Of a DNA stretch of 64,000 nucleotides, positions 17,082 to 26,640 are shown one piece after another. This DNA is from Gloeothece verrucosa PCC 7822. Its GTDB lineage: Bacteria; Cyanobacteriota; Cyanobacteriia; Cyanobacteriales; Microcystaceae. The stretch covers positions 4,108,001 to 4,172,000 of the forward strand of contig NC_014501.1 in assembly GCF_000147335.1 (NCBI RefSeq). The letters are read 5' to 3'. Numbering within the stretch: the stretch's first letter is position 1; each line of letters begins with the position of its first letter. A program made the position numbers and the translations under genes. The notes below the pieces were generated by a model, which did no database searches, had not been told where the DNA came from, and saw only the letters and a list, made by a program, of their open reading frames with translations.

Positions 17082-18842
17082 ATGAGGTTGAGTACCAATC
17101 AAAACCCTAAAACCCTAACTGGAAAATCTTATCAGTGGTTATTGTTAATATTGTGGACTGTACTCGGTTGCGGGTTGAGGTTTTTGAACTTAACCGCTAA
17201 ACCTCCTTGGACAGATGAGTTTGCTACGATGGTATTTAGCCTAGGCAATAATTATGATTCGGTATTGCTTAACCAAGTTATTTCTCCTGAAATGGTTTTG
17301 CAACCCCTACGACTGAACCGAGACGCAACCATTTTTGATGTCATTTCCTTATTACTCGATAACGATAACCATCCCCCTCTTTATTTTGTCTTAGCTCATT
17401 GGTGGATGAATTTATGGCCGGGTAATGGAGAATATATCTCTGTATGGGCAGCGCGTTCACTACCTGCTTTATTAGGGGGGCTTTCTATTCCTGCTGTCTA
17501 TTATCTTGCTAGAATTGCCTTTGGGTCGGCAAAAGTCGCACATTTATCAGCGATCATGATGGCGGTGTCACCCTACGGGGTTTTTATTGCTCAAGAAGCC
17601 CGTCACTATACTTTAGCAATTTTGTTTGTGATTTTTTCTTTGTGTTGTCTGCTCAGATGTGCAAAACATTTTCAAAAGAAAACCGCTATCCCCATGAGCA
17701 TTGTTTTTTTATGGCTGATGATTAATTGTCTTGGGTTAGCGACTCACTACTTTTTTAGTCTTACCCTTGCGGCTGAAGCACTCACTTTAATTCTTATTCT
17801 GTATTATTCGATTAAAAACTCTCTGCTAATTTCATCCAAGACCGGCATACCATCAGGGATTTTTAAGAAAAATTGCTGGCGTTTGGCCCTGGTTGCGTTT
17901 GGGACGATTACCACTGCAATCGCTTGGGTTTTATTACTTGTTCCTCATGATTATGGCAAAGGGATGACAGAATGGATTCATCAAGATAATTTTAATTTTA
18001 TTGCTTTCATTAGTCCTGTTTTCCAACTGATGGCGGCTTGGGTGACTATGATAGCTCTATTACCGATAGAATCATCGTTTTTACCTTTAGCTATCTTTTC
18101 GGGCTTATTAATGTTACTGTTTTTTGTCTGGGCTATTCCTAAGCTTAATAGAGGCTTGAAAATGGGTTGGCAAAACCGCCATTTTCGTTTAGGAATAGGG
18201 GTATTGCTCGGATTTATTGTTAGTGCCATTGTGCTTTTTTTTGCCATTACCTATTGTTTAGGATTAGATATTACGCGAGGGGCACGCTACAGTTTTGTTT
18301 ATTTTCCGGCTGTGCCCGTTATTTTGGGCGTTATTTTAGCGGGTTTTTTAGAAAAAAAGTTTGCTATTTTTTCAAGTAATTGGAAAGTATTAAAAGTTTT
18401 TGAACAACCGAAAATTATTATTTCAATCATAATTTTTATGGGTTTTTTAAGTTGTCTGACTATCACGTTTAATCTCGGTTATAAAAAATATTATTTACCG
18501 AATCAATTAGTTGAGGTGATTGAAAGTAGCTCATCTCATCCGGTTTTAATCGCCACCACTCATCAAAATTTAGTTCAAACGGGAGAGATGATGGGAATTG
18601 CTTGGCAATTGCAGAAAAAAAACTTACCTGTAAAACTTCAGTTTTTGCTGGCTCATCACACCTTAAAAATGCCAGAGATTGCCACAATTACCTTAGAGAA
18701 GACGGTCAATAAATTGACGCTTCCTTTAGAGGTTTGGACAGTAAATTTTAAGGCTCCTGTACGGTTAAATAATTGTCGAGTTGATGCTCAATCTTTTCCT
18801 CATATCAATGGATACAATTATCAGCGATATGATTGTCAATAA
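17082..18842 (+). CDS. GT39/PMT-type membrane glycosyltransferase
   Basis: A polytopic GT-C enzyme of about 586 residues that would transfer a sugar from a polyprenyl-phosphate donor on the outer face of the membrane. The first helix (LLLILWTVLGCGLRFLNL) is followed by the acidic catalytic loop PPWTDEF, the DE-type motif of PMT/ArnT enzymes. HPPLYFVLAHWWM and about ten more hydrophobic segments follow, ending in a soluble C-terminal domain from about 475. An upstream in-frame TTG would add 15 residues; this ATG is preferred because it gives a normal basic N-terminus, although no clear Shine-Dalgarno precedes either. Confidence 0.82.
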   Translation: MRLSTNQNPKTLTGKSYQWLLLILWTVLGCGLRFLNLTAKPPWTDEFATMVFSLGNNYDSVLLNQVISPEMVLQPLRLNRDATIFDVISLLLDNDNHPPLYFVLAHWWMNLWPGNGEYISVWAARSLPALLGGLSIPAVYYLARIAFGSAKVAHLSAIMMAVSPYGVFIAQEARHYTLAILFVIFSLCCLLRCAKHFQKKTAIPMSIVFLWLMINCLGLATHYFFSLTLAAEALTLILILYYSIKNSLLISSKTGIPSGIFKKNCWRLALVAFGTITTAIAWVLLLVPHDYGKGMTEWIHQDNFNFIAFISPVFQLMAAWVTMIALLPIESSFLPLAIFSGLLMLLFFVWAIPKLNRGLKMGWQNRHFRLGIGVLLGFIVSAIVLFFAITYCLGLDITRGARYSFVYFPAVPVILGVILAGFLEKKFAIFSSNWKVLKVFEQPKIIISIIIFMGFLSCLTITFNLGYKKYYLPNQLVEVIESSSSHPVLIATTHQNLVQTGEMMGIAWQLQKKNLPVKLQFLLAHHTLKMPEIATITLEKTVNKLTLPLEVWTVNFKAPVRLNNCRVDAQSFPHINGYNYQRYDCQ

Positions 18843-18946
18843 TAAGCTCTAAAAACGTTGCCTACAAGCTTTTTACTCGCAAAGGGTTAGACTTTTTCTA
18901 ATTCTGGTAAAATTAATGTTAAATAGCTGTGGAAGAAAAAAAGTTT

Positions 18947-19156
18947 ATGAAAATTTGGGTAAATGAACAAATAGACCCCGGTGGGATAATCTACTCTTGT
19001 ATTGCTTCTTGTAATGAACAAGCGGCTATGGATTGTCATCAAACCTGGCTCAAGAGTTTAACTGACCAGCAAAAAGAGGAGGGATGGGTAGTACAAATCA
19101 GAACCGTAGACTCTTGGGAGGATGTACCGGTAAATGCTCTGAAGATTAGCTATTAA
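18947..19156 (+). CDS. Small conserved protein, function unknown
   Basis: The 69-residue soluble product (MKIWVNEQIDPGG start) contains two Cys near residues 16 and 20 (SCIASC) and a WEDVP segment. It is short and lacks membrane segments. The ATG is chosen over an in-frame GTG 18 bases upstream because GGAAG lies at a suitable distance. Its 3' end overlaps the last codons of the convergent FHA-GGDEF-EAL gene. Coding status is supported by composition only; no family was recognised. Confidence 0.6.
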   Translation: MKIWVNEQIDPGGIIYSCIASCNEQAAMDCHQTWLKSLTDQQKEEGWVVQIRTVDSWEDVPVNALKISY

Positions 19157-21212
19157 ACGGAGAAGACCAGAGGAACTTCGCCGCGTCTTCTGGAGTAAGG
19201 GGTTTACTGAATTTAAATCCCTGCATTTCTTCGCATTCTAGTTTTTTCAACAAATCCACTTGGTATTGAGTTTCAACTCCCTCGGCAATGACTCTAAGAT
19301 TGAAACCACGCCCAATGGCTAATACAGCCGAAATAATCGCTAAATCTTGCGGATGTTCTTTGAGGTCTTTGACAAAAGTTTGGTCAATTTTAATGCTATT
19401 TAAAGGAATTTGTTTCAGATAACCCAGGGAAGAATAGCCGGTTCCAAAATCATCCATAGAAATGTGAACACCCATTGTTTGAAAATAACTGATAACTTGA
19501 CAAGCGAAATCTATGTTTTCCATGATGGTTGTTTCCGTAATTTCTAACTCGAGAAAATGGGCTTCTAAATCAGTTTCTTTCAGGATTTGTGTGACAACAT
19601 TAATAAAATTAGGTTGTTGAAATTGTTGAGGCGAAAGATTAACCGCGATGCGGATGGGAGGTAATCCCATTTTTTGCCAAAATTGATTTTGCAGGCAAGC
19701 TTGTCTTAATACCCATTCTCCAATATTGACAATTAAACCTGTTTCTTCAGCAATAGGAATAAATTTAGTGGGCGAAATTAAACCAAGCTCTGGATGTTGC
19801 CAACGAATCAGAGCTTCCATGCCCAAAACCTGGCCGGTTTTAATGTTAATCTGAGGTTGATAATGCAGTAAAAATTGTTCTTTTTCTAGTGCTTGGTGGA
19901 GTAAATTTTCTATTTGGAGTCGTTGGCATGATTTCGAGGTAATAATGGGATTATAAAATTGATAATTATTTTTTCCTATTTCTTTACTGCGGTATAAAGC
20001 CGCATCGGCATTTTTCACTAGGGTTTCTGCATCTTCTCCATCTTGAGGATAAATAGCAATACCAATACTGGCTTTAAGGTAGAGTAAGTTATCTGATATA
20101 TTAAAGGGCTGTTGTAGGATATTGAATATTCTTTGTGCCAGGTTTTTTGCTTCCTCTATATTTTCCAGGTAAGGCACTAAGATGGTAAACTCGTCCCCGG
20201 CCCAACGAGCGAAAAAATCACCCGCGCAGAGTCGAGTTTTTAATCTTTGAGCAAAGCTTCGTAACAATTGATCACCTGTGCTATGGCCGAGGGTATCATT
20301 AACATTTTGGAATCCATCTAAATCAATAAATAGAACAGCTAAAAGAGTATTTTTAAAATGAGCATCCGCTAAGGCTGTGGCTAACTGTTGATTAAATAAT
20401 ATTTTGTTGGGGAGTCCCGTTAGGGTATCATAATAAGCTTGGTAATGAAGAATTTCTTCTGCTAGTTTTCTTTCAGTAATATCAAAAATATAACTTCTAA
20501 TGAGTTGGCTATCATTTAAATAATGAATATGTTGTTCAAATATTTCTTGTCCAATTTTAATCTCTCGAATTAATAAATTTCCGTCTTGATGAAATTCTTG
20601 TTCAAGTAAATTCCTGAAAATTGGATGGTTGATTTTTTCCTTTTGAATAGTTTTAAACTTCTGAATAGCGGCTGAATTTAAATAGGTAATTTCTCCGGCA
20701 AAATTTATTTCAATAATGGGATTAGGGCTAAATTCAACTAAAGAGGCTAATTTAGATAGATAAGATTCGGGTAAAAGAATTTGTTTTTCTTCTGTTTCAG
20801 TTTGATCCCATTGGGCATTTACGAATACCTCAGTAGAGGGTTGAAATGACGTTTCAGACGCGGGTAAATTGATAAAGTAATTTGACGTAACATGAATAAT
20901 ATAATAAGTCACTTTAATATCTTTGTCAAAATTAATAATATCTCCGTGTTTAAGCTGATGTTTTAAAACTTTTTTTCCATTGACAAAAATACCATTTTTA
21001 CTGCGATTTCCTTGCTCGTCACCATCAATAATTTGAAAAACTTTTTGAGGTTTTTCACCGGAAATTTTCACAATTATTGCGTGTTTTTTAGAAATTTTAG
21101 GACTGGGAAGTATAATAGAGTTTGTTGAGTGACGACCAATGGTATAAAAAGACTCTTGAAGATCAATAATTTTCCTAAAATTAGAGGAATTAATAATTAA
21201 GCGGTGTAACAT
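19146..21212 (-). CDS. FHA-PAS-GGDEF-EAL cyclic-di-GMP signalling protein
   Basis: Combines a phosphothreonine-binding FHA domain (about 5-105; GRHSTNSIIL, SKKHA, NGIFVNGKKV) with a PAS domain (about 150-250), a GGDEF domain (255-420) and an EAL domain (435-685). The cyclase signature reads AGDEF (338-342), a one-residue departure that often still works or serves as a GTP-sensing site. The phosphodiesterase site looks complete: EAL at 466-468, ITET near 558, DDFGTGYSS from 588, AEGVE near 643. The likely net activity is c-di-GMP hydrolysis controlled by phospho-Thr binding and the PAS signal. No membrane segments are seen. Divergent from the ABC exporter genes across a region with CRP/FNR-like sites. 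Confidence 0.92.
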   Translation of the reverse strand: MLHRLIINSSNFRKIIDLQESFYTIGRHSTNSIILPSPKISKKHAIIVKISGEKPQKVFQIIDGDEQGNRSKNGIFVNGKKVLKHQLKHGDIINFDKDIKVTYYIIHVTSNYFINLPASETSFQPSTEVFVNAQWDQTETEEKQILLPESYLSKLASLVEFSPNPIIEINFAGEITYLNSAAIQKFKTIQKEKINHPIFRNLLEQEFHQDGNLLIREIKIGQEIFEQHIHYLNDSQLIRSYIFDITERKLAEEILHYQAYYDTLTGLPNKILFNQQLATALADAHFKNTLLAVLFIDLDGFQNVNDTLGHSTGDQLLRSFAQRLKTRLCAGDFFARWAGDEFTILVPYLENIEEAKNLAQRIFNILQQPFNISDNLLYLKASIGIAIYPQDGEDAETLVKNADAALYRSKEIGKNNYQFYNPIITSKSCQRLQIENLLHQALEKEQFLLHYQPQINIKTGQVLGMEALIRWQHPELGLISPTKFIPIAEETGLIVNIGEWVLRQACLQNQFWQKMGLPPIRIAVNLSPQQFQQPNFINVVTQILKETDLEAHFLELEITETTIMENIDFACQVISYFQTMGVHISMDDFGTGYSSLGYLKQIPLNSIKIDQTFVKDLKEHPQDLAIISAVLAIGRGFNLRVIAEGVETQYQVDLLKKLECEEMQGFKFSKPLTPEDAAKFLWSSPFNS

Positions 21213-21280
21213 AAAAAAATTAATAAATTTTTGAGTATAAGCTTGATAATCAGTCTACAATGTTTACTTTGGCAAAAAAC

Positions 21281-21318
21281 GTGATCAACATCAATCACGG
21301 GCTGTGATCAGGGTCACT
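21281..21318. promoter_or_regulatory. Two CRP/FNR-family operator-like sites
   Basis: TGTGA-N6-TCACT (21303-21318) matches nine of ten consensus bases for CRP, and the same consensus is reported for cyanobacterial SyCRP1. Just upstream GTGAT-CAAC-ATCAA (21281-21294) is one base from the FNR consensus TTGAT-N4-ATCAA. A TACAAT hexamer (21353-21358) follows 35 bases downstream and could be the -10 element of the ABC genes. The sites could also serve the divergent FHA-GGDEF-EAL gene. Confidence 0.5.
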
Positions 21319-21404
21319 GCAAAAATAGATAGATGTTCCTAGAGTAAACACCTACAATAGGATAGGTATAGTTTTGTATCGTTGACTCGGGTAGGGAAAT
21401 CGTT

Positions 21405-22424
21405 ATGCCTCCTGCTGTTTTAATCGAACACCTCAACAAGCGTTATGGTAATGTAGAAGCGGTGAAAGACATCTCCTTCACCGTCAAAGAAGGCGAAATT
21501 TTTGGCTTACTTGGCCCTAACGGTGCCGGAAAAACCACTACGATTCGTTGTCTGTGTACCCTGGCTAAACCCGATGGCGGCAAAGTAGAAATCGGGGGAA
21601 TATCAGTGATTGATAACCCGAAAGCAGCACGCAGATGTTTAGGCTACATTGCCCAAGAAGTTGCCTTAGATAAAGTCCTGACAGGGCGAGAATTACTCCA
21701 ATTACAAGCGGCACTCTATCATCTCCCCAATAATAAAGCCAAAGAACGTATTGATCTGTTAATTAAATTACTGGGTTTAGAAGCTTATGCCGATAACAAA
21801 ACTGGGACTTATTCAGGAGGATTAAAGAAACGCCTCGATATTGCCGCCGGACTGCTTCACCAACCGCAAGTATTAGTCCTTGATGAACCTACTGTAGGAT
21901 TAGATATTGAAAGCCGCTTTATTATGTGGGACTTTCTGCGGCAATTGAAAGTTGCCGGCACGACAGTGTTAATTACAAGCCATTATTTAGAAGAAATAGA
22001 TGCCCTAGCTGATCGATTAGCGATCATAGACCAAGGGTTAGTCATTGCTGAGGGAACACCTTCCCAATTAAAGGACCAAGTGGGAGGAGATCGGGTTACC
22101 CTGCGGATTCGGGAATTTTCTCCTACTCCAGAAGCCGAAAAAGCTAAAGAAATTCTGCAAACCCTTCCTTTTGTAGAAGAAGTGATTATCAATAGCGCCC
22201 AAGGAAATTCCCTTAACCTGGTGGTAACACCTCAAAGTAATCCCCTCAGTAAAATAGAACAGTCTTTAGGATCAGCCGGTTTACCCATCTTTAGTATGGC
22301 TCAGTCTCGTCCGAGTCTAGATGATGTTTATTTAGCCGCAACAGGACGTACTCTACTGGATGCGGAATTAGCCTCTGCTGGTACTCGTGACTTGAAAGCC
22401 GAACAAAAACAGCAGATGAAATAA
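21405..22424 (+). CDS. ABC transporter ATP-binding protein, DrrA-like
   Basis: ATPase of an ABC-2 type exporter. Walker A GPNGAGKT (about 36-43), the signature YSGGLKKR, Walker B VLVLDEPT and the H-loop ITSHYLEE are all present. A C-terminal extension (about 220-339), typical of the DrrA/CcmA-like drug and polysaccharide exporters, completes the 339 residues. The permease gene follows after 16 bases with its own AGGA ribosome site, so the two form an operon. Substrate cannot be read from the sequence. Confidence 0.93.
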   Translation: MPPAVLIEHLNKRYGNVEAVKDISFTVKEGEIFGLLGPNGAGKTTTIRCLCTLAKPDGGKVEIGGISVIDNPKAARRCLGYIAQEVALDKVLTGRELLQLQAALYHLPNNKAKERIDLLIKLLGLEAYADNKTGTYSGGLKKRLDIAAGLLHQPQVLVLDEPTVGLDIESRFIMWDFLRQLKVAGTTVLITSHYLEEIDALADRLAIIDQGLVIAEGTPSQLKDQVGGDRVTLRIREFSPTPEAEKAKEILQTLPFVEEVIINSAQGNSLNLVVTPQSNPLSKIEQSLGSAGLPIFSMAQSRPSLDDVYLAATGRTLLDAELASAGTRDLKAEQKQQMK

Positions 22425-22440
22425 TCACAAGGAAAACATT

Positions 22441-23337
22441 ATGAGTCAAACTCTTACACCCACTCAATTAGAACCGTCTTTATCTCCGGATACAGCTATC
22501 AAGTCCAAGATGGAAAACCCAAGTAATGAACTGGGAGATTTCCTACAAGAAACCTTCGCCCTAACTAAACGTCTATTTATTCAACTACAACGCCGTCCTT
22601 CCTCGTTAATTGCCGGTATTATCCAGCCGTTTATGTGGTTAGTTTTGTTTAGCGCTCTGTTCTACAATGCCCCTAATGGTCTATTTGGAGAACAGATCAA
22701 TTATGCTAAATTTCTGGCTCCGGGAATTATCGTATTTACGGCTTTTTCTGGGGCATTAAATGCAGGGTTGCCGATCATGTTTGACCGAGAGTTTGGCTTT
22801 CTCAATCGTCTATTAGTTGCCCCCCTTGCCTCTCGTTATTCGATTGTGGCCGCTTCTACTCTTTATATCATTACCCTCAGTTTGATCCAAGCGGCGGTGA
22901 TTGTGGCCGCAAGTGCTGTTTTAGGGGCCGGATGGCCTTCTTTAGCCGCCACTGGTGCCATGACTTTAGTGGTCTTTTTAATTGTTTTAGGGGTAACGGC
23001 CTTGAGTCTAGGGTTAGCGTTTGCTTTACCCGGACATATTGAGTTACTAGCGGTGATCTTTGTGACTAACTTACCACTCCTGTTTGCTAGTACCGCCCTT
23101 GCGCCTCTTGAGTTTATGGCAAAATGGTTACAAATTGTTGCTAGTCTTAACCCTCTGACTTATGCCATTGAACCTATCCGTTATCTCTATCTCAACGCCG
23201 AGTGGGGATTAGGTAGCACAGTCTTACAAACTCCTTGGGCAGCCATTAATTTTGCTGGAGTTTTGTTGATCTTATTAGCATTTGATGGGTTAATATTATT
23301 AACAATTCAGCCTTTATTACGTCGTCGATTTGCTTAG
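22441..23337 (+). CDS. ABC-2 type transporter permease, DrrB-like
   Basis: Membrane partner of the preceding ATPase. The 298-residue protein has a cytosolic N-terminus (about 1-45) and six hydrophobic segments, starting at SLIAGIIQPFMWLVLFSALF. The ABC-2 signature region LASLNPLTYAIEPIRYL-like segment lies near residues 234-250 and a final helix (GVLLILLAFDGLILL) precedes a basic tail. Homologues export lipids, drugs or glycans. A weak hairpin follows the gene. Confidence 0.92.
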   Translation: MSQTLTPTQLEPSLSPDTAIKSKMENPSNELGDFLQETFALTKRLFIQLQRRPSSLIAGIIQPFMWLVLFSALFYNAPNGLFGEQINYAKFLAPGIIVFTAFSGALNAGLPIMFDREFGFLNRLLVAPLASRYSIVAASTLYIITLSLIQAAVIVAASAVLGAGWPSLAATGAMTLVVFLIVLGVTALSLGLAFALPGHIELLAVIFVTNLPLLFASTALAPLEFMAKWLQIVASLNPLTYAIEPIRYLYLNAEWGLGSTVLQTPWAAINFAGVLLILLAFDGLILLTIQPLLRRRFA

Positions 23338-23353
23338 TATGACGGCCCTGATT

Positions 23354-23380
23354 ACCCCCTAGTTAAAGGGGGTTAAACCC
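23354..23380 (+). terminator. Hairpin after the ABC exporter operon
   Basis: ACCCCCT (23354-23360) pairs with AGGGGGT (23367-23373) around AGTTAA. The following sequence has few T, so it is only a moderate intrinsic-terminator candidate, but it sits at the expected place just after the permease stop. Confidence 0.5.
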
Positions 23381-23441
23381 TCAATAAAATCCCCAATTTA
23401 TAGAAAATTTTGCTCATCTGTTCTGATTTGGAATATTAGTC

Positions 23442-23783
23442 ATGAAAAAAACTATTTTTACTCTGTGTTTGGCTTTTGGAACTACGCTTGGGATCGTTGC
23501 CAGCTATTCTAGCTCGGCTTCTGCCCAACTGATTCCTAATTCTAAAAATCCTGAAGTTAAATATCAAAGTAATGAAGAAAATAGCAGTGTAGATAATTCT
23601 TTAGGAGGATTGAATCCTTTAGACCTGATTCACAATGCTAATCTGCGTCGTAGTCGTGATGCTTCACAGTTTCAGGAAGATAGTGATAGTAATTTAAATC
23701 AGGCGGCTCAGGATTTTAAACGCAAACAGCAGCAAATGATGCAAAATCCGTCCTCGGGTTCTCAAGTTCCTACTAGAAATTAA
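23442..23783 (+). CDS. Small exported protein, function unknown
   Basis: The 113-residue product has a clear signal peptide (KKTIFTLCLAFGTTLGIV then SSSASAQ, cleavage probably after AQ near 29). The mature part is hydrophilic and Asn/Ser/Gln-rich with a NPLDLIHNANLRRSRDASQF segment (about 58-77), a pattern seen in small periplasmic cyanobacterial proteins of unknown role. It lies 100 bases after the ABC permease behind a hairpin and is probably transcribed separately. Confidence 0.7.
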   Translation: MKKTIFTLCLAFGTTLGIVASYSSSASAQLIPNSKNPEVKYQSNEENSSVDNSLGGLNPLDLIHNANLRRSRDASQFQEDSDSNLNQAAQDFKRKQQQMMQNPSSGSQVPTRN

Positions 23784-23828
23784 AAATCTAGCAACAGGCA
23801 AGAGGCAATAGGCAAAACCTTGTTTTCT

Positions 23829-25022
23829 CTAGGTTGGACCCGATAAAAAATTAAGAATTTGAGAAAGGGTACTAGCCATTGCCTCAAGGCTATAAGATTT
23901 GAGACATTTTTGTCGGGCTTGCTGGCCTTTTTCGGTTGCTTCTTGCCAATGATCAAAAATATACTCAATTGTCTCGGCTATTTGTTGAGGTGAATTAGAA
24001 TCGACTAAATAACCCGTCTCTCCTAAAATTTCAGGAATATCCCCCACAGGAGTTGAGATAATTGGCTTGGCCATAGCCATACCATCAGTTAACTTTAAGG
24101 GAAATTGAGCTTGTGCTGCCGGCACGTCTCGTTGAGGAACCACAATAATGTGAGCGGCGGCAACCACTTCAGGCATCATGCTCGCTGGCGTTTTCGGTAA
24201 CTGAATGATCCACTGTCCCCATTTTTGCATCAATTCCTGATCATAATCATCATAAGGGCTTCCTCCCACTATCACCAATTTGAGGTCTTTTTGATTGAGT
24301 TGTTCTAAGGCTAGTAAAACATCTTCCAAGCCTTTATAGGGTCGTGGTGCCCCAGGAAACATTAAAATTCGATAGCCGCTCAACCCATAATGAAGGCGAC
24401 TAGCCTCTGCATCATAACGTTCAGGATCAAATAAAGTGGTATCTTTGCCATTGGGTAAATAAATCCCCCCAAAACGTTGCTGTAAAAATTGGGTATGAAG
24501 GGTAATACAATTTGCTTGAGCAATGAAACGTTCCATTAATTTGAGATATAGGGGATAATCAGGCTGTCTTAAAGCACCGTCGGCTTTAAAAATATCCCTT
24601 CCTAATTGTTTGAGAGAGGGTTTATAGGCCCATTCATCTCCGCCATACCAGCTTAACTCCCAATCATCAATATCTAAAATCAAGGGGCGGCGGGTTTGTA
24701 TTTTTTTGAGGATAGATAACCCAAAGCTCGAGGCTTTAAGTTTATAAGCGTAGATAATTTCACCGTTAATGTTTCGCAAAAGCTGTTGAGCGGAACTGAA
24801 AAATTGAGGATAATAATTCTCTTTGACAATGGAAATAATAGGTATATCTTCACTGAGCGACAAGGGTTGATCGCTTGCTCCAACAAAACCAACAATTTCT
24901 ACATCACAGTCAATTTTTCTTAAAGCTTGAGCCAACAAAAATGGACGTACAGCGCCGCCCCATCTTCCGGCTCCACTACTGGATAAGTCACCGACAACAA
25001 TTGAAACTTTCAAAACGGTCAA
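23829..25022 (-). CDS. Glycosyltransferase family 4
   Basis: A GT-B fold glycosyltransferase of 397 residues. The N-terminal domain starts GDLSSSGAGRWGGAVRP, with the Gly-rich acceptor loop typical of GT4. The C-terminal donor domain holds ILMFPGAPRPYKGLEDVLLA, LVIVGG and the acidic motif region (AQFPLKLTDGMAMAKPIISTPVGDIPEIL) in which Lys-Thr-Asp-Gly replaces the common E-x7-E spacing. No membrane helices are seen; it should act at the cytosolic face on a lipid-linked or secreted glycan. It is transcribed alone, divergent from gloB. Confidence 0.87.
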   Translation of the reverse strand: MTVLKVSIVVGDLSSSGAGRWGGAVRPFLLAQALRKIDCDVEIVGFVGASDQPLSLSEDIPIISIVKENYYPQFFSSAQQLLRNINGEIIYAYKLKASSFGLSILKKIQTRRPLILDIDDWELSWYGGDEWAYKPSLKQLGRDIFKADGALRQPDYPLYLKLMERFIAQANCITLHTQFLQQRFGGIYLPNGKDTTLFDPERYDAEASRLHYGLSGYRILMFPGAPRPYKGLEDVLLALEQLNQKDLKLVIVGGSPYDDYDQELMQKWGQWIIQLPKTPASMMPEVVAAAHIIVVPQRDVPAAQAQFPLKLTDGMAMAKPIISTPVGDIPEILGETGYLVDSNSPQQIAETIEYIFDHWQEATEKGQQARQKCLKSYSLEAMASTLSQILNFLSGPT

Positions 25023-25116
25023 TCCTCATCTCAAAAATCAAAATTTGATTTATGGTTTAAAGTAAACATTTATAACACTGCCATCACCTAATTGACCTAA
25101 AGGAGAATTTGGTGCT

Positions 25117-25890
25117 ATGAAAATTTTACGTTTACCGGCTCTTTCTGATAATTATATTTTTCTTTTGCATGATCCTCAAGAAAATATAGCCGCCGTTGTC
25201 GATCCTGCCCAACCCCAACCGGTGTTAGAGTGCCTAAAGGAATTAGGGGCCTCTTTAGTGGCTATTTTCAATACTCATCACCATCAGGACCATGTTGGGG
25301 GTAACCGAGAATTAATGCAGCATTTTCCTGATCTAACTGTCTATGGCGGCGAGCAAGATCGAGGCCGCATACCTGGACAACAGGTTTTTTTAACTGAAGG
25401 TGATCGGGTCAAATTTGCTCATCGAGAAGCGGAGGTCTTTTTCGTCCCCGGTCATACTAAAGCCCATATTGCTTATTATTTTCCGCCCACTGAAGGGCAA
25501 GATACCGGAGAGTTATTTTGTGGGGATACGATTTTTGCTGGAGGTTGTGGCCGCTTATTTGAAGGAACTCCCGCTCAGATGGTGGACTCCATTGGTAAAT
25601 TACGAGCTTTACCGGATCATACTCGGGTGTGGTGCGCCCATGAATATACTCTCAATAACCTTAAATTTGCCCTGACGGTGGAACCGGAAAATTCCGACCT
25701 ACAAAATCGTTATTCTCAAGTTCAAATGGCCCGTTCTCAAGGAGAAGCCACTGTTCCCTCACTGTTAGGTATAGAAAAGTTAACTAACCCTTTCTTACGT
25801 TGGGATAGTCCTGCCATTCAGTCAGCCATGAACAGTGATGATGCTGTGCAAGTCTTTGGGCGCTTGCGCGGTAAAAAAGACCATTTTTAG
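25117..25890 (+). CDS. gloB: Hydroxyacylglutathione hydrolase (glyoxalase II)
   Basis: Hydrolyses S-lactoylglutathione to lactate and glutathione in methylglyoxal detoxification. The metallo-beta-lactamase binuclear site is intact: [10 protein letters not shown] near residue 54-63, PGHTKAH and FCGDTIF. The C-terminal glyoxalase II domain includes [14 protein letters not shown] and ends RGKKDHF, the conserved substrate-binding tail. Length 257 aa is standard. A strong AAGGAG ribosome site precedes the ATG. Confidence 0.95.
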   Translation: MKILRLPALSDNYIFLLHDPQENIAAVVDPAQPQPVLECLKELGASLVAIFNTHHHQDHVGGNRELMQHFPDLTVYGGEQDRGRIPGQQVFLTEGDRVKFAHREAEVFFVPGHTKAHIAYYFPPTEGQDTGELFCGDTIFAGGCGRLFEGTPAQMVDSIGKLRALPDHTRVWCAHEYTLNNLKFALTVEPENSDLQNRYSQVQMARSQGEATVPSLLGIEKLTNPFLRWDSPAIQSAMNSDDAVQVFGRLRGKKDHF

Positions 25891-26005
25891 CTCAAAAATC
25901 CTTAAGCGAAAACAGCATTAAATCTGAGGGTAGAGATGTTGAATGCAACGTCTCTACTCTGAAAGACAATTAAAGCTGATTGTTAGACATTTTTAGATTT
26001 GATTT

Positions 26006-26458
26006 CTATCCAATTAGCTGAGAATATTCAGTAGATTCAAATTGCTTTAACGCCGCCCCAGCCGCTTGTAAATCATAGGGAAACGGACGTTTACGAGGTT
26101 GATAATCTTTTGGATCAACGGCTCCATGACGAAGCACCGCATTAACCACAAAACAAGGAGTATTACTCAGATTAATTGCTCCATGAACTACCCCTCTAGG
26201 AATAGTCACCACTTGAGGTTTGTGTTCACTTAAAGGAATATAGCGATATTGCCGATTTTGCAAAATCACTAAGACAAAACTGCCTCGTACTACTAATAAT
26301 TGGTCAGTTTGAAACCGATGAACAAATAAGTCCTCAACGGTATGAGGCGGAATCTGCACTAATATAGTTTCGTGGCTAGATTGAGGCGTATAAAATTGAG
26401 TCATGCCGCTCTGAATCGATTCGAGTTCAACCCGAGAAATCGTTTTTGCTAAACCCAT
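26006..26458 (-). CDS. Cupin-fold protein, sugar-epimerase-like
   Basis: A 150-residue single-domain cupin. QIPPHTVEDLFVHRFQTDQLLVVRGSF and PRGVVHGAINLSN give the two cupin motifs. The overall pattern resembles dTDP-4-dehydrorhamnose 3,5-epimerase-like proteins but is shorter, so the reaction is uncertain. The position near several glycosyltransferase genes fits a sugar role, by inference only. Transcribed alone. Confidence 0.7.
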   Translation of the reverse strand: MGLAKTISRVELESIQSGMTQFYTPQSSHETILVQIPPHTVEDLFVHRFQTDQLLVVRGSFVLVILQNRQYRYIPLSEHKPQVVTIPRGVVHGAINLSNTPCFVVNAVLRHGAVDPKDYQPRKRPFPYDLQAAGAALKQFESTEYSQLIG

Positions 26459-26640
26459 TTTTTTTCGTCTTTCTGTAAATTTATGTTTCTTTATTCAAAT
26501 TTTAATCAACTTTTTATAAAAAAATGTTATTAAAGTGACATATTATGTCCAAAGTATGATATAGAGGACTAAAGAATTAAGGTAAAAATAGAAAAGAGTA
26601 GGAGAAAAGCCTGCCATAGTAATCATCAAGAGGGAAAACC

